A stretch of 64,000 bases of DNA from Straminergon stramineum (GCA_963920665.1 OY987263.1:42505218-42569217); one strand, 5' to 3'; positions 12,213 through 24,460 are shown, counted from the stretch's first letter. Notes: a model not told the origin generated them from the sequence alone. Program-made: numbers and translations.

Positions 12213-12653
12213 TTAGTGTTCATTAAGATACAGATTGTCATGCCAAATTCTAATCACTGTATTAGCACTGTCTTTTAGGAAGACATTTAATGATTATGGT
12301 AGTAGTGTCAGTTACCTTCTAAATGCATGCACTAGAAAGAGTGGTGCAACAATTCAAATTAATAGTCTCCTTAATTGGAATGCGGTAGTATGGGAAATGT
12401 GAGGGTCGAAGTGTCCTTAAAAATTGCTAGTGCATTACATTCATCATTGACGGCGTATTCAAGAAGATGTTGGATGCCATTTTTTTTAAATTGTAGAAGA
12501 GGTGCGTGTCAAAAACCTACTCAACTTTGGCACAATTAAGAAGTTTCTAGGTAGGTGTCATGGTTTTCAAAATCTGATAGAGGCATGTATCAGAAACCTA
12601 TTCTACGATGGCACTTATAGGTTATGTTGCGATGGCTTCTAAGTGCATATAAG
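12213..12653. other. Spacer with a short imperfect duplication
   Basis: Between the transposase relic and the LTR-like element. Two imperfect copies of a GAGG..TGTCA.AAACCTA..TGGCAC pattern stand about 85 bp apart near 12,500-12,620. No gene seen. Confidence 0.5.
12649..12653. repeat. Target-site duplication ATAAG, left
   Basis: ATAAG directly before TGTTGC at 12,654 is repeated directly after ..GTCACA at 16,018-16,022. This fixes both ends of the first TG..CA element. Confidence 0.9.
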
Positions 12654-13934
12654 TGTTGCAACACAAAGCAAGTAAATTCCCTATTATACTCACAAAAATC
12701 ACCCTCGAGCATAACAAAGTGACTCTAAAGATCGAACCCACGAGATTCTGCGAAGTATTTACTTTAATTAAGCGAGTAAGCTTTTCTATCCTCTAAATCT
12801 TCCTTTCCGGTCCTAGATCTAAAACTAGAACCCAACAACCACCAGATCATTTTGGATTGGATTACTTCCTTCTCGATTCCAGAACTACCCAGTTTCCACA
12901 ATTACTCCAATTCCAGGACTTTACCTACTTCCAGTCTTGGCACTCCTCTGGACCAATCCGTTCGGGATTGTCCTTCTATCTCCTCACTCCTATTCTGGTT
13001 TAATTTTGCCTCTGTTGGACCATCAGAGGGATTGCCACTTGAGTTTGTGAGTGGTAGGCCGACCACTCCTTTCGTGGATTATAGTGGCTGAAAGACCACT
13101 AGTCTATCTCCCCTATTCCTACTCTAACTCAGATCCGGTTTGATCCCTCACAACAACCCAGACACCAATTCGGTTTGCAGGTCACACAGAGATCCCCCAT
13201 ACGATGCGTTCTTACTACAACAACCTCAATGCCAGCTTCTACCTATGCGAAGCTAGGTGGTTACAAGTGTACTCGTCCGTTCCAACAGAAACTAGAATTA
13301 TTCCGTTTACCAACTAAGGTAGTGAGACTTCTTAGAAGATCAGACACTCGACTGGATTTCCCATCCAAGAGTTCTAGCGTGACTAAGGATACCCTCCCTA
13401 TCCGCCTAGCCTAACAGCGACTATTTCACCCGGAACTCACAACCCTAAATCTGTTGAGGCACTGAAGCCCACTCCCAACACTTACACAACCCGCTCACAC
13501 ACTAAGGATCAGAAACTATCTCACCAAGGGGAGAGATCAAGTCACAAATCTACCCTACACCTTCCTAACTCCACATAATGCACACCTGCCAATCTTGGGA
13601 GACACACACAAAACAAGAGCGCATACAAGGTACAAGGAATTTGCAAAAAGAAGACTCCCAATACCCTTCGCGGGCTTGACTTAAATACAAGTCAAAAAGT
13701 ACAAGTGGGCGAAATTGCCTGCAAAAGTTCCACCATGACTTGGGTCGGATTTTTCGCTTTCTACCTACTCCTAACCGGATTGGAACAGGATCTGTATCTA
13801 TTCCTAACCTACCTACTATTTACAAACTAGACCCCCACCCGAGATCCGATGGTGGCACTATCCGCTCCTAGATCCATCTGCTCAAACATCTCGTTCAAGT
13901 TTCGATTCCACTCCCCCTCTTGAGGATTTGGAAC

Positions 13935-15508
13935 CTATTCGCCTTCTGTGGATCCTGGAGTTGAGTCTAAATCGATGGCGGTTCCGGGTGTATTGGCCTG
14001 AGTCGCCCTAACCTCCGATCTCTTAGACTTGAAGGTCGCATCCTTCCGCTCTCCTACTGTGATGTCCGGAAACGAATCCGGAAGAAATAGTTCCGAGAGT
14101 CGAATACCGCGAGAACAAGTTGCTCTCGATAGTATCCGGGTACTCTCCTCCATCTGGTCCGCTGCCTTCCACGCTTCCATCATTGCCGCTTCTACCTGCT
14201 TGACAAAGTCTATGAGAATCCTCACCATCCGAGAATTGGATGGCTTCTTCTCTTTGTGTACCTTCTCATCAAACAGCTTCGCTTGGGCGGCAGCCATTCC
14301 GGTCTCCCCGAATGTGGCCTTCACTTGCTCCACCATCTTCTGAGACTCTTCCGCCATGGATCAACCGGCTACAAAGTTGTCCTTGAGGACAAGGAGTTCC
14401 GCTTTTGTTCGATCCAACTCCTCCTGCAGTCTTCGGATTTCCGCTTCTTGTTTCCGGGACTCAATCAGATTGGAAATGCAGTTGGCTACCTTCTTTGGTA
14501 GCTCTCTGTCGGGTGCTGCTCCTACCAACTTTCCGATCGAGAGCAAGATCCTCCTCTTCAGCTCCTAATCCACCCTCACGTCGCACAGGATCTTGACGAG
14601 AGGGTTGAACAGGTCGTCGGGATCCGATTCTTCCAACACTGTCTTCTCAACTTCCGGTTTCTCTTCCGGGGCTGAGGTATCACGAGCAGGTGGCGTCCCC
14701 CGCTTATTGGGAGAGGTCGTCTTCTGTTGCTTGATGAGCGGCATAGCCGGTTCCTCCTCCTCTAACTCGTTGTTCTCCTTAGGCTCGGAACCGGATTCCA
14801 TCTCCTCATCCGTTTCCGATTCTCCATACCTAAGGAGAACTTCCTGAGCCTTCCACACCTTCTCCTCACCTGCACTCAGGAATTAGTGGAAATGGTAGAG
14901 ATGGATAAGGTAAGGACACACCGAAGTGGCCCTACTCTTCCCCACTCTACCTACGAGTTGGGCGACTAGATCAGAAATGATCTGGGCCTAGTCAACTCTC
15001 CGGTCTCCTCGTAGAGCGCCGAAGATAGTGTTGGCAAGGGAGATAGTCACCCTCGTCGGCTTTTCCGGATGTAGGACCGGAACTAAAAACTGCAACAGCC
15101 GGCGCTGTCGCTCATTGATGCAGTCCTCCACCGCATATCCGTCCTTCGGGTTGACAGCACCCTAGAACTTCCCGCGGACAAACTCATCCTTCCGGCTCGC
15201 CATTCCTAGCCCTCCTGACCGGAAACTATAGATTGCTCTCCAAACATCCTCCGTCTAGAAATGAAGAACCGCTCTTAGAGCGTTATCAAACTCATTGGAT
15301 AGTTTGCCCAAGAGTTCTCTTACTATAGAATCCTCTCTGAAGCCCCAGGGTTTCTCTGCAAACCCCAAGCAACCCATGAAACTTAAATCCTCCATGAGTT
15401 GGGACTTGGTTGGTTCAGTGGAGGGAAAACCAAAATTACCTTCCAGAGCTTTACCTCCACTGAGGACGTACTAGCATGTCCGCCTCTACTTCTCCTAAGC
15501 TGCGGCAT
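13935..15508 (-). pseudogene. LTR-embedded ORF, copy 1, broken
   Basis: Reading frame of about 520 codons starting MPQLRRSRGGHAST at 15,508, about 255 bp downstream of the TATA box. Parts: KPWGFREDSIVRELLG; RVTISLANTIFGALRG followed by GKSRATSVCPYLIHLYHF; an acidic region (SETDEEMESGSEP); KKTTSPNKR-like basic stretch; and a coiled coil (EIRRLQEELDRTKAELLVLK). A one-base deletion near 15,430 and several stops break it (W to TAG before ELKR near 14,565; TGA just before MAEESQK near 14,358). I recognise the SLANTIFGALRG block as recurring in plant transposon-linked proteins of unknown function; role in the element is not known. Function is not assigned. Confidence 0.68.
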
Positions 15509-15762
15509 GGACACGGATGAGCGCTCGGAACCCTTTCCGATTCTACCTCACTCTCTCCTAGCCGCACGTCTTGTTCTCAGTTTCTCTCTCCGATCTCAAC
15601 TGGAAATCAAAGCTGTAACACCAAAAACCACAACTCTCGCAACAGACACTCACACAAAAGACTGATAGGGAAAGCTAAGTGACAGGCGTAGACTGCAAAC
15701 TCAGAGCACAGAGAGCGATGGAAAACGAAAATGAAAAAGAGTTTGATCTGGGCAAGCTAGTC

Positions 15763-15770
15763 CTTATATA
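15763..15770 (-). promoter_or_regulatory. TATA box of LTR-like copy 1
   Basis: Minus-strand TATATAAG within CAACGACTATATAAGGAC, 247 bp inside the element end and about 255 bp before the ORF start. Conserved in copy 2 at the same relative place. Confidence 0.6.
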
Positions 15771-16017
15771 GTCGTTGGACCTTCTGCCACCTCATCATGA
15801 CCTCCTATTCTAGATCCGTTCCTATATGGTATCCGGTCAAACATCCATTCCTATCCGTTTAGTTCCAAGGACCGGATTGAGCAAATCCCTCACTATCTCA
15901 TTTTCCTTCCTTATTTTAGCCCTAAATGGTTCCTTAGCTAAATCCGGATACCTATTCTTTAGTTTCCGGTTAGCTTTACTAGGTAAACCAAAAAAATGAC
16001 AGTTTCACATCGTCACA

Positions 16018-16022
16018 ATAAG
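16018..16022. repeat. Target-site duplication ATAAG, right
   Basis: Right partner of 12,649-12,653. Confidence 0.9.
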
Positions 16023-16041
16023 TGAAGCTTGTTTTACAATA

Positions 16042-16428
16042 TTGGAGTCCTCTTTTGCACTTCTATGTCAAGTATTGTTTGCACTTTGTAGTGATAGTGT
16101 GGATGTAGTTCTCTCTCACCTCGTGCTCATAGGTAGCAATAGTTCTCCGATTGTAGTTTTGAATCATATGAAGAAGCATAGGAGGCATCTCTCTCTTTAT
16201 TTCTCATCATCTAAGGCACTTAAAAGATCTAGGATGAATCAAGGAAAGAGATCTATGTCGAAGACAAGTCAAGCAACACCTAGGAGGCCCCGCAAAGTCT
16301 TTAGCTATGGAGGAGGAAATATTGTTGGAGAGGAGGATGTTGAAGTGCAGAACTTGGAATCTTTGCAAGAGATGACGGAGGATACCATCAGCGTACCAAA
16401 TATTTCAAGAGAAGACCCAAATGTAAGT
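16042..16428 (+). CDS. Possible coding exon of unknown product
   Basis: Open frame with a basic-then-acidic layout (MKKHRRHLS, RRPRKVFSYGGGNIVGEEDVE, EDTISVPNISREDPN) ending at a good donor, AAT|GTAAGT. Composition looks more protein-like than its surroundings, but no family is recognised and no downstream exon could be joined. It follows the right end of the solo LTR directly. It may equally be chance. Confidence 0.25.
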
Positions 16429-16439
16429 AAGTTTTGATC

Positions 16440-17909
16440 CTATAGCTTTGCTTTGAACCACTTGTCCTTCATTGAAGTATTATATTGGGCAATGCAATAT
16501 CGTATATGACAATCAGTTTCATTTTTTGCACATACTTGCATGTGTCCCTTCTTTAGATTTAATGTGTCACTTCAATATGTTCATGAGGATGCCATGAGCT
16601 TTAAAGAATGGAGACTACAATTCAAAGAAGTGAGTCACATCTATAATGAGCTACATTTTGAAAAAGCAGTAATAGTAGCACAACACAACAAAAGTTGGCA
16701 GTGACATCCTAATTACTATTATAATATGTGTTTCCTCTTTTCAATGATTTTTATGTTTTGCATTCATGGACTTATAGCAGATAATTCAACAATTTCTTAA
16801 ATGAAATATACAAAGTTCAATTTCTCAATGAAACCTTTAGAAATGCTTATAATTCTATACTATTCTCAATATTACAATTAATAATCCATTTTTCCATTGT
16901 CTAAAAATCAGTTCTTTTATAAATCTAAGAGATGCCACTAAATACTCTTCTTCACTATCAAAGGATTATGTGGTAAATATCAAGATTCTACCTATCAAGT
17001 TCAGAATAGAGAACCATTAATTTCATAGTGAAATGAGGCTTATAGATCCTTACTAGGGGTCCTGATTGGAAATATATTAGCAACTACTATAATCATTTCT
17101 GCAAAACAAACAATTTTTATTATTACTCCATAAAGTAATTTTAATCTAATTTCAAAATAATTTACAATACATTAATTTTTTTTGACCTTTTAGTTGCAAT
17201 CAATATAATCACTAATGTAGGAAGGAACAAAGTGAAACGTTCGACCTTCATTGTTAATGGTAGTATTCCAAAAGTACAATAGGGAATTTATAATTGGATA
17301 TAATTTAAAAGAGATAATTTAGCTCAAACAAGTTCTAATATTTCAAAATTGGTAAAATGCCTTCGGGGGTCAACAACATAGAAGTTATGATGAATTTAGC
17401 AAAAATGTTTTCACTTTTTCAACGCTTATAGGGCTTTCAATTACGATTACTTAGGATAAATGAAGGAGTCATATCCCACTGAAATGATAGTTGTCTCAAT
17501 ATTATATGTGTCAACCATGTCCATAAATATGTCATTTTATCCTATAAGTACAAAACACCTCTTTCCCGCATTGATTTTTTAAAATATATACAAGGAAGTT
17601 GGGCTATGTTTTGAGAATTGCATTAGAAGTGATAATTCTTTTGTTATCAACACTATGTCTTGAAGAATATGCATTTCAATAATCTCCAGTAGTGAGAGAC
17701 TGAAAAAATATTGAAGATTAGAAAAGAAGACATCCATTAGTTAAATATTAGCAATTCGTACTAATACTTATTTTATAATATTATCATCTAAATTGACTTC
17801 TTTAATAAAGTGTTTCTTTCACTACTTAAACATGAATGTATACAAAGGTCATGCAAGATCCAAAGTAGAAATGACCATACACCTATATCGTATGATGTTT
17901 TTAGGATTA
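16440..17909. other. AT-rich spacer, no gene recognised
   Basis: About 70% AT by eye with many short stop-rich frames; nothing recognisable. Confidence 0.6.
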
Positions 17910-17917
17910 AGTCCAAG
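17910..17917. repeat. 8-bp target-site duplication AGTCCAAG, left
   Basis: AGTCCAAG precedes CAGGGTTGAC at 17,918 and recurs after GTCAACCCTG at 24,453-24,460. Eight base pairs is the hAT-superfamily duplication length. Confidence 0.92.
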
Positions 17918-18180
17918 CAGGGTTGACGAAAGTAAGCGTCCCAGGCAAAATTGCGTCCAAAAATTGGATGTCCGGACATCTACACTCCGCAGACGCTGCG
18001 TCTTCGGTGGGTAAAAAACATTGTCCGCAAATTTACCTTGGGTAAATGCAGTCGGGCGGATGGGCAGTCGGGCGAACGGGTGGTCAGGCGGTCACACGGA
18101 CGGGCGGTCAGGTGGTCACGCGGACAGGCAGTCAGGCAAACGGAAGATGGACAGTCGGGTGGATGGGTAATCAGTTGGGG

Positions 18181-18990
18181 GACGCTCCCTATGTAGTTGC
18201 AGCAAATTTCAGTTACAATTTCCAAATTCGTTTTTTGGAATTTTGGGGCACGTAATATACTGTTCAAAAGGTCTTGGAAATACCTTTCCAATGGTATATC
18301 ACACGCCCCCAAACACCAAAATCTCTAATCGGAAATGCCAAAAGAAGTATGGTGCTTCAAAAAGTGAGTGTCTGCCATGGTGTCCGCCCTCCCATCCGCC
18401 CTCCCGTCCACACACCCCGTCCACTTGGCGGACGGGCGGACGGGCGATCGGTTGGGCGGACGCTCACTATGTAGTCGCAGCAAATTTCAGTTGCAATTTC
18501 CGAATTCGTTTTTTGGATTTTTGGGGCCCATAATATATAGTTGGAAAGGTGTTGGAAATACCTTTCCAATGGTATATCACACGCCCTTAAACACCAAAAT
18601 CTCCAATTGGAAATGGCGAAAGAAGTATGATGCTTCAAAAAGTGAGTGTCCGCCTTGGTGTCCGCCCTTCCATCCGCCCTCCCGTCCACACACCCTGTCC
18701 ACTTGGCAGACGGGCGGACGGGCGATCGGTTGGGCGGACACTCACTATGTAGTCGCAGCAAATTTCAGTTGCAATTTCCGAATTCATTTTTTGGAGTTTT
18801 GGGGCCCATAATATATCGTTCGAAAGGTGTTGGAAATACCCTTCTAATGGTATATCACATGCCCCCAAACACCAAAATCTCGAATTGGAAATGGAGAGAG
18901 AAGTATGATGCTTCAAAAAGTGAGTGTCCGCCTTGGTGTCCACTCATCTGCCCTCCCGTCCGCCACAAGCCTTTTCCGTCCAATTAGTCC
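18181..18990 (+). repeat. 278-bp tandem repeat, three copies
   Basis: The word ATGTAGT(T/C)GCAGCAAATTTCAG begins at 18,191, 18,469 and 18,747, an exact 278-bp period. Each unit holds a self-complementary part, GGTGTTGGAAATACCTTTCC with AATGGTATATCACACGCCC, and a GGACGGGCGG-rich edge. The overlapping open frames on both strands here follow from the repeat and are not genes. Confidence 0.9.
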
Positions 18991-19029
18991 GCCTGCCATT
19001 GCCGACCACCCTGACCTTCCAAGCCAAAG

Positions 19030-20760
19030 TAACGCCGTCCACCTCTTTGTCTAACGTACTTCATCTCTGTCCACCGGTAGTTTTATTACATTTAATTTAG
19101 AAAAGTGCAGAACTGTAGCTTCATTTCCAAAAAGAAACTCTTTAATGCGACAAGTATCTAATGCAATATTAATGTAAGAAAAGGATAATTCCAGGTTTTC
19201 CACCCCACATTTAAACATGCTTTTCAAACCCTATACCCTAAACCCTACAAAAAAAATCTGAATTGTAGAACCCTCAATTGTACATATTAACTTATAACGT
19301 TGCTTGAGTTTTCAAAAGTAGTGGTGTGATGTGTGAAATATGTTTTATTTTTTAATATTTGAAGTTTAGAATGCAATCATGACAATGTGATGCATATGTA
19401 GATCTTACTATCTTTGTCATTTAGGTTTCAATTGTTCTTAAGATTTACTTTATTATAGGCTACTACACAAATGTAGATCATTGGATTATAACCTAGAGTA
19501 TTTCTTCAATTTTTGTTGTAGAATGCATTGATAGTGCAAAACACCAACGTAAATATCCTAAAAGAATTTATATTATCTCATTATTCTATTAGAACATTTA
19601 TGGGATGATGCTCAAAATGATTTAAGTACTTTAATGTAATTTTATGTGATATGATGTAGACTACATTAAAGTAAGCATTTACACAATAAAAATGAAATGG
19701 AGGTTCTTATCATATATGCTTATACTTATATATACGTGTGTGCACCCTAAATTGTAAACCATCAATAAATTTATCACAACCCTAAAATATTAGAGCTTAG
19801 GTAGTGTAAAATGTGATTGACCTTCAAATATGATGAGCTTTCAAAATTCAAATACAACAATTGAGATAAGTAGGTCATACTCCAATGATTACAAGTCTAT
19901 TTCATCTCAAGACTTTTTTGCAAATGATTTTACGAGAAGGTTCATAATATCATATCTTGTAGATTATAAATTTACAATATTGATTTAATTGCTTATGTAG
20001 TTGTGTAGGCCTAGGATTTTTTTAAATCTTGAACCCCCAAAGTCCTAAGCCTTTTTTTTCTATCGAATATCATTCAAAATTGCCATTTCTATTGTGAAGA
20101 GCAAAAACTTTATAAATTAACTTTATATCCAACCATAGGAATTTGTACTAGATTAGTATAAAAATGTATGGGAGTAATGTTATCATTTTGATAACATTAA
20201 GTGCATACATTGCATGATATTTGTATTTAAAGTAAGAAAAAAAATCTTTTCTTTTGTCTTGCTATACTTGATTCTTGGGCTTTTCATTTTCTTCACTTTA
20301 AATTTTGGCACTAACGACTTTAATTTTATAATATTTTCTATTGAAGAATCTAGCTAATAAGCGAAGAATCTTGGATAAAAATTCAAAAATAAATCATTTC
20401 ATTGAGATCATATTTCACAAGAATCCTCTATAAGAGTGTAGGGCCTTTGAGACTTTAGGAATTAATTACTTTCCTTCAAAGGCATAGAAATCAATTAGAA
20501 ATTGAAACCAATTAAATTGTTACAATTTTGACTTTGAATATTTTTTGCTATTAGCCAAAAAGTATTGTTGATATGACAAACTTGTAAAAAACCACCAATG
20601 TAAAACTAAATTCCTTTTAATTACACATCCATTTGAATTCTTTGTTTACAAATCAAATGATTTTCCAAAGAAGAGGCTATTTGGTGACACTTTTCATAGT
20701 TGTATTGATTTAGTGCCTCACTATATAACATATTGAAGACATAATTTCTATAGCTTTCTT
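19030..20760. other. AT-rich interior of element 1, no gene recognised
   Basis: Stop-rich AT-rich sequence between the left tandem repeats and the right GC-richer block; no coding signal seen. Confidence 0.55.
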
Positions 20761-20769
20761 CATCCACCA

Positions 20770-21420
20770 TGCATTGCATGCTCTACCCGTCCGCTCATCC
20801 GCCTACCTCTACAAAGTTAAAAACACCTCTCCCTTTCACCCTCTCCCTTGTCCGCCTGTCCACCGTAGGCCGACCTCCTCCAAATTGAAAACACTTCACT
20901 CTCGCGCCCAACTCTTGCTCCCGCCTTCTTCCCCATCCGCTCATCCGCCTATTTGCCCGTCCGGTAGTCCACCCTAGGCTGAATTCCACCAAATTGAAAA
21001 TACATCATCCTTGGCCCTTTGCGCCCGCCTCTCCCTCCTGCCTTCCTCCCTATCCACCGTCCGCCCATCCGCATTCACCGTCCGCCTGTCCACATTCGCC
21101 AGTTGCCTGTCCGCCCGTCCGCCTAGCGAACAAGAGGGCGAATACCAAAGCATACGCTCACTTTTTGAAGCAATAAACTTCTTTTGACATTTCCGATTGG
21201 AGATTTTGGTGTTTGGGGGCATGTGATATACCATTGGAAAGGTATTTCCAAGACCTTTCCAACAGTATATTACACGCCCCAAAAATCCGAAAAACGAATT
21301 CGAAAATTGCAAGTGAAGGTTGCTGCAACTACATAGTGAGCGTCCGCCTAGCTGATCGCCTGTCCGGTTGTCCGCTAAGCGGACAGGAGGGGGGCAGACG
21401 GGAGGGTGGTGTAGTCTAGT
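20770..21420 (-). repeat. Inverted copy of the 278-bp unit with CCGTCCGCC-rich flank
   Basis: 21,128-21,420 is the reverse complement of the 18.2-18.99 kb unit (TGATATACCATTGGAAAGGTA, GCAACTACATAGTGAGCGTCCGCC). The sequence before it, 20,770-21,120, is a run of TCCGCCCGTCCGCC-type words. Long open frames on both strands are by-products of this composition. Confidence 0.85.
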
Positions 21421-21589
21421 TTTTCTTTTTATATAGAACTTTTTCGATTTTTTATGACATTATATACATTATTTATATATATATTAGAATTTTAGTGTAA
21501 AAGTAGCTTCTAAATGCATTAAAGTGTCCAAAAAGAAAAAAAAAAAAAAAATACTTTAGTAAATAGCTACAAACTAATAGAAAAGGGCA

Positions 21590-21690
21590 AAAAGTAAAAG
21601 TAAAAGTAAAAGTAGAAGTTGATAAAAGAAAAAGTCAAAAAGTAAAAGAAAAAGGAGAAAGATAAAGAAAATGATGAGGTTAAAGAAAAA
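21590..21690 (+). repeat. AAAGTA / AAAGAA simple repeat
   Basis: Tandem AAAGTA units (AAAGTAAAAGTAAAAGTA) followed by AAAGAAAAAG runs; purine-rich, low complexity. Confidence 0.8.
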
Positions 21691-21699
21691 GAAAATGCG

Positions 21700-22385
21700 A
21701 ATTAGGGATTTGGAGGTGCAAGCAAGAACGTCGTGCCGGTCACGACGAGTTGCAACCTTTCCGATCACCCCCGGATTCCTAATTTAATCCTTCTTTCTCC
21801 TTCCATTTTCCCTCCATGTTGTGACAATCTTTGGTGCTATTGTTCTCGTCTTTCAAGCGCTAAATCGTAAATTGTGTTATTGTGCTGATTTTTTTTGTGC
21901 TGGATATTTTCGCGCAATTTGCGCAGTGAATAAAATTACTGTACTTTGAATTGTGTGTAAATTGTGTACTTGTGATGTAATTGTACTGGAATGTTGTTGG
22001 GTCGTTGCAATTGCGCGTAATAAACATGAGGTTTGGTGGAGCATGGATGAATTGAAGGCGCTGGTTTAGTTCGGCCAGTTGCTTGAGGATTCAGCATCTT
22101 TCGAATTCAATACTGCAACAGCACACACCACAAGGAGATTGTGAATCTCCTGAAGCGTGAAGAGTGGCGTCAGTACTGGAACTTGATAAGATTGAAATTC
22201 TGTAGACGTTTGTGCAAGCGACAATTCAGTTGTATGGGAGTCATCTCAACACTTGGAAATTGTCATCCAGTGTGTGAATTGTAGACATGTAGTCCCTGTG
22301 AACGGCCGATTTTTGAAGCTTCAACCGGTTTGAAATGCATCTGTGAAGATTTCGTGTTCCAAAGTGAAGTTTGCTGGAAGTGTAA
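21700..22385 (+). other. GC-richer segment inside element 1, possible captured host sequence
   Basis: Composition differs from the AT-rich surroundings (GGTGCAAGCAAGAACGTCGT, GAAGCGTGAAGAGTGGCGTC). It resembles a promoter or 5' UTR region of a plant gene, but no open frame or family can be named. Confidence 0.3.
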
Positions 22386-22389
22386 AAAT

Positions 22390-23240
22390 CAGGGTATTTG
22401 ATTGGATGTTTTAAATTATTATTAATAATTATTTGATTAAATTATCATGTCAATTGATAGAATATAGAATATATTTTCGGTGAGTTTTTAAATCACTGAA
22501 TTCGGACATCGCATGCATAAGTTGATAATTTCCAAACTTGTTTTATTGCTACAGTCGGAAAGTCCACTTGTCACCATTGAAGTTAAAGGATCCAGCTGTA
22601 AATTAAGGGTTTTTGGCTTTGCGTTTTGAATTCTTATAATTAGTAATTTGATTAAATTTTGACTATTTATTATAAATTACAGAATATATCGTTGCCTGGA
22701 TTTAAAACAATTGACTTTGGGAAATTCATTAAAAAGTTATTAGTTTTTGAAGTTAACTAAGTTTTACAGTCAAGACTTATTGTCCCAAGAGTTAGGGATT
22801 CAGCTGAGAAATTAGGGTATTCGAACTTGAGTTCTAAAATTATTGTTACACATTATTTGATTAGAATTCAGTTATTTAAAATACATTATAGAGTATTTTA
22901 CTATTTGATCTTTGAATAATTGGAATGGGTGGCTTCATTATCAAGTTATTAATTTCCGAACTTGATCAACTTGCACAGCCTTAAAAGACTTATTGTCACA
23001 ATTAAGATTAGGGAATTGGCTGTGAACTGAGGGTATTTGGTAATGCATTTTCAAATTCTTATTATAAATAATTTAATTAAAGTTTGATTATTTATAATAA
23101 AGCACAGAATATTTCGTTCATTAGCTTTGAAATTATTGTAATTAGGAATTTTATAAAAAAGTTATGAATTTTCAAATACCTCTAATTTATACAAAACTAA
23201 AGGAACCTATTGACCAAACAATTAAGGGTTTGAGTTAGAG
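22390..23240 (+). repeat. About 213-bp tandem repeat, four diverged copies
   Basis: AGGGTATTT-like starts at about 22,393, 22,608, 22,828 and 23,033. Each unit has an AATTCTTATTAT..AATAATTTGATTAAA block, an ACAGAATAT block, and a CAGCTGTAAATTAGGG-like end. Spacing 204-221 bp. Confidence 0.75.
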
Positions 23241-23934
23241 TTTTCAGTTTTGGATTAGGGTATCTTAGGGTTTGGTAATAGATGTAAGGTTATAGGTTAA
23301 GGTTAATTGTGTGTGGTAATAAGGTTGTATTTGGAGACTTAGAAGAAACTTACTAGTTAATGGTACTAGTGTTTGATTGGGAATATTTATCGAGCACTTT
23401 TAGATGCATGAAGCTTTATTACATATGTTGAAATAGTTTTCTTTTGAAATGATCTGTAGGTAGAGCATGCTAACTTACCAAGTGATTGGCCCTATTGTCC
23501 TTGTGTGTTGCTTGTGACTGCAATTTTTTGTAAGTATATCCTAAACTTTTAAACACTAAATCTTTTTGAAATATTAAAAAAAAGTATATTTGTACTATGT
23601 TCAAAGTACTATAGTGGGTTGTACTGAGGTCAAGTCCTGCATTGCATCCATACACAAGTCAGTCCACCCTGAACTATTGTCAAGAACTATTGTCACAAGC
23701 CCTAGAATACTAGATAGGACAGAGACGTGCATGCTGAGTCTTTTATCTTATAATGGACTGTTGAGTGTTTCTTGGGGTATTTAGTGGAAATAAGAATGAA
23801 TTTTTATCCTATCTTCAAAACTTAAGTACATAGTGACATTTGAACACGCTACACTAACCTTACATAGATCATTCCTTGGTGTTCGAACTTGGTAACGTCT
23901 GGAATAGGGATTCCAAAAACCTAACTACAGGCGG

Positions 23935-24452
23935 ACACCAAGGCGGATGCTTATGTTTTGAAGCAACAAACTTCTTTTGACATTTCCGATTACAGATTTT
24001 TTATTTTTGGGGCATGTGATATACCATTGGAAAGGTATTTCCAAGACCTTTTCAACGGTATATTACACGCCCCAAAATTCTAGAAAACAAATTCGAAAAT
24101 TGCAAGTGAAAGTTGCTGTGACTACATAGTGAGCGTCCACCCGTCCGCTTGGCGGATGGAGTGGGCGGATGTGCTCTAGAATCCATGGACGGGGGCACAG
24201 ACGGGGTCGGGGATGGGCAGACAAGATGGCAGACGGGCTGTAGAAACCGCAGACAGGGTCGCAGACGAGGTTGTGGACGGGTGGACGAGTTGTAGAAACC
24301 GCGGATGGCGATGCGGACGTGGTCGCGGCCGGGAAATTACCCAGGGTAAAAAACAAATTTTCGAAATGTCACAGGACGTCCAGGGGGGTCGTGGATGCTG
24401 ACGCTGGATGTTCAAACGCTGGCGGCTGCGTCAGGACGCCCTGTCAACCCTG
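23935..24452 (-). repeat. Terminal inverted copy of the 278-bp unit and right end of element 1
   Basis: 23,935-24,180 repeats the inverted unit seen at 21.13-21.42 kb; it is followed by GGACGGG-rich words and the right terminus at 24,452. Confidence 0.82.
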
Positions 24453-24460
24453 AGTCCAAG
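24453..24460. repeat. 8-bp target-site duplication AGTCCAAG, right
   Basis: Right partner of 17,910-17,917. Confidence 0.92.

Larger units (their letters stand above)
12654..16017 (-). mobile_element. Giant solo-LTR-like retroelement, copy 1 (3,364 bp)
   Basis: Begins TGTTGCAACAC and ends TCGTCACA, flanked by the 5-bp duplication ATAAG: the TG..CA ends and 5-bp duplication of LTR retrotransposons. No internal direct repeats that would be a pair of LTRs are visible, so it is best read as one very long solo LTR (or an LTR-less derivative). In minus orientation it starts TGTGACGATGTGAAA, like many Gypsy LTRs, has a TATA box about 250 bp in and then an ORF. A second copy of similar length and about 95% similar by eye lies at 54,496-57,878. 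Internal retroviral-type genes (protease, RT, integrase) are absent. Confidence 0.82.
17918..24452. mobile_element. Foldback-like hAT-type element 1 (6,535 bp), non-autonomous
   Basis: Ends are CAGGGTTGAC and its complement GTCAACCCTG, followed inward on both sides by GCGTCC and a GGGTAAAAAAC..-type block, and flanked by the perfect 8-bp duplication AGTCCAAG. The arms are rich in GGACGGGCGG-type words and hold inverted copies of a 278-bp unit (three direct copies at 18.18-18.99 kb; inverted copies at 21.13-21.42 and 23.94-24.18 kb). The middle has a 213-bp tandem array and a stretch that may be captured host sequence (21.7-22.4 kb). No transposase frame is visible, so it would need one supplied in trans. 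The superfamily call is inferred from TSD length and CAGGG ends. Confidence 0.85.

Noticed and set aside
14029..14847. Plus-strand open frames over the LTR ORF
   Set aside because: Antisense shadows of the minus-strand ORF; same shadows occur in copy 2.
12654..16017. Full-length LTR retrotransposon
   Set aside because: No paired terminal direct repeats and no protease, RT or integrase motifs.
17951..18987. Open frames on both strands rich in RTGGQAVTRTGG or similar
   Set aside because: Arise from GGACGGGCGG-type words in the foldback arm and the 278-bp repeat.
20774..21419. Proline/serine-rich open frames
   Set aside because: Composition of CCGTCCGCC repeats, both strands open alike.
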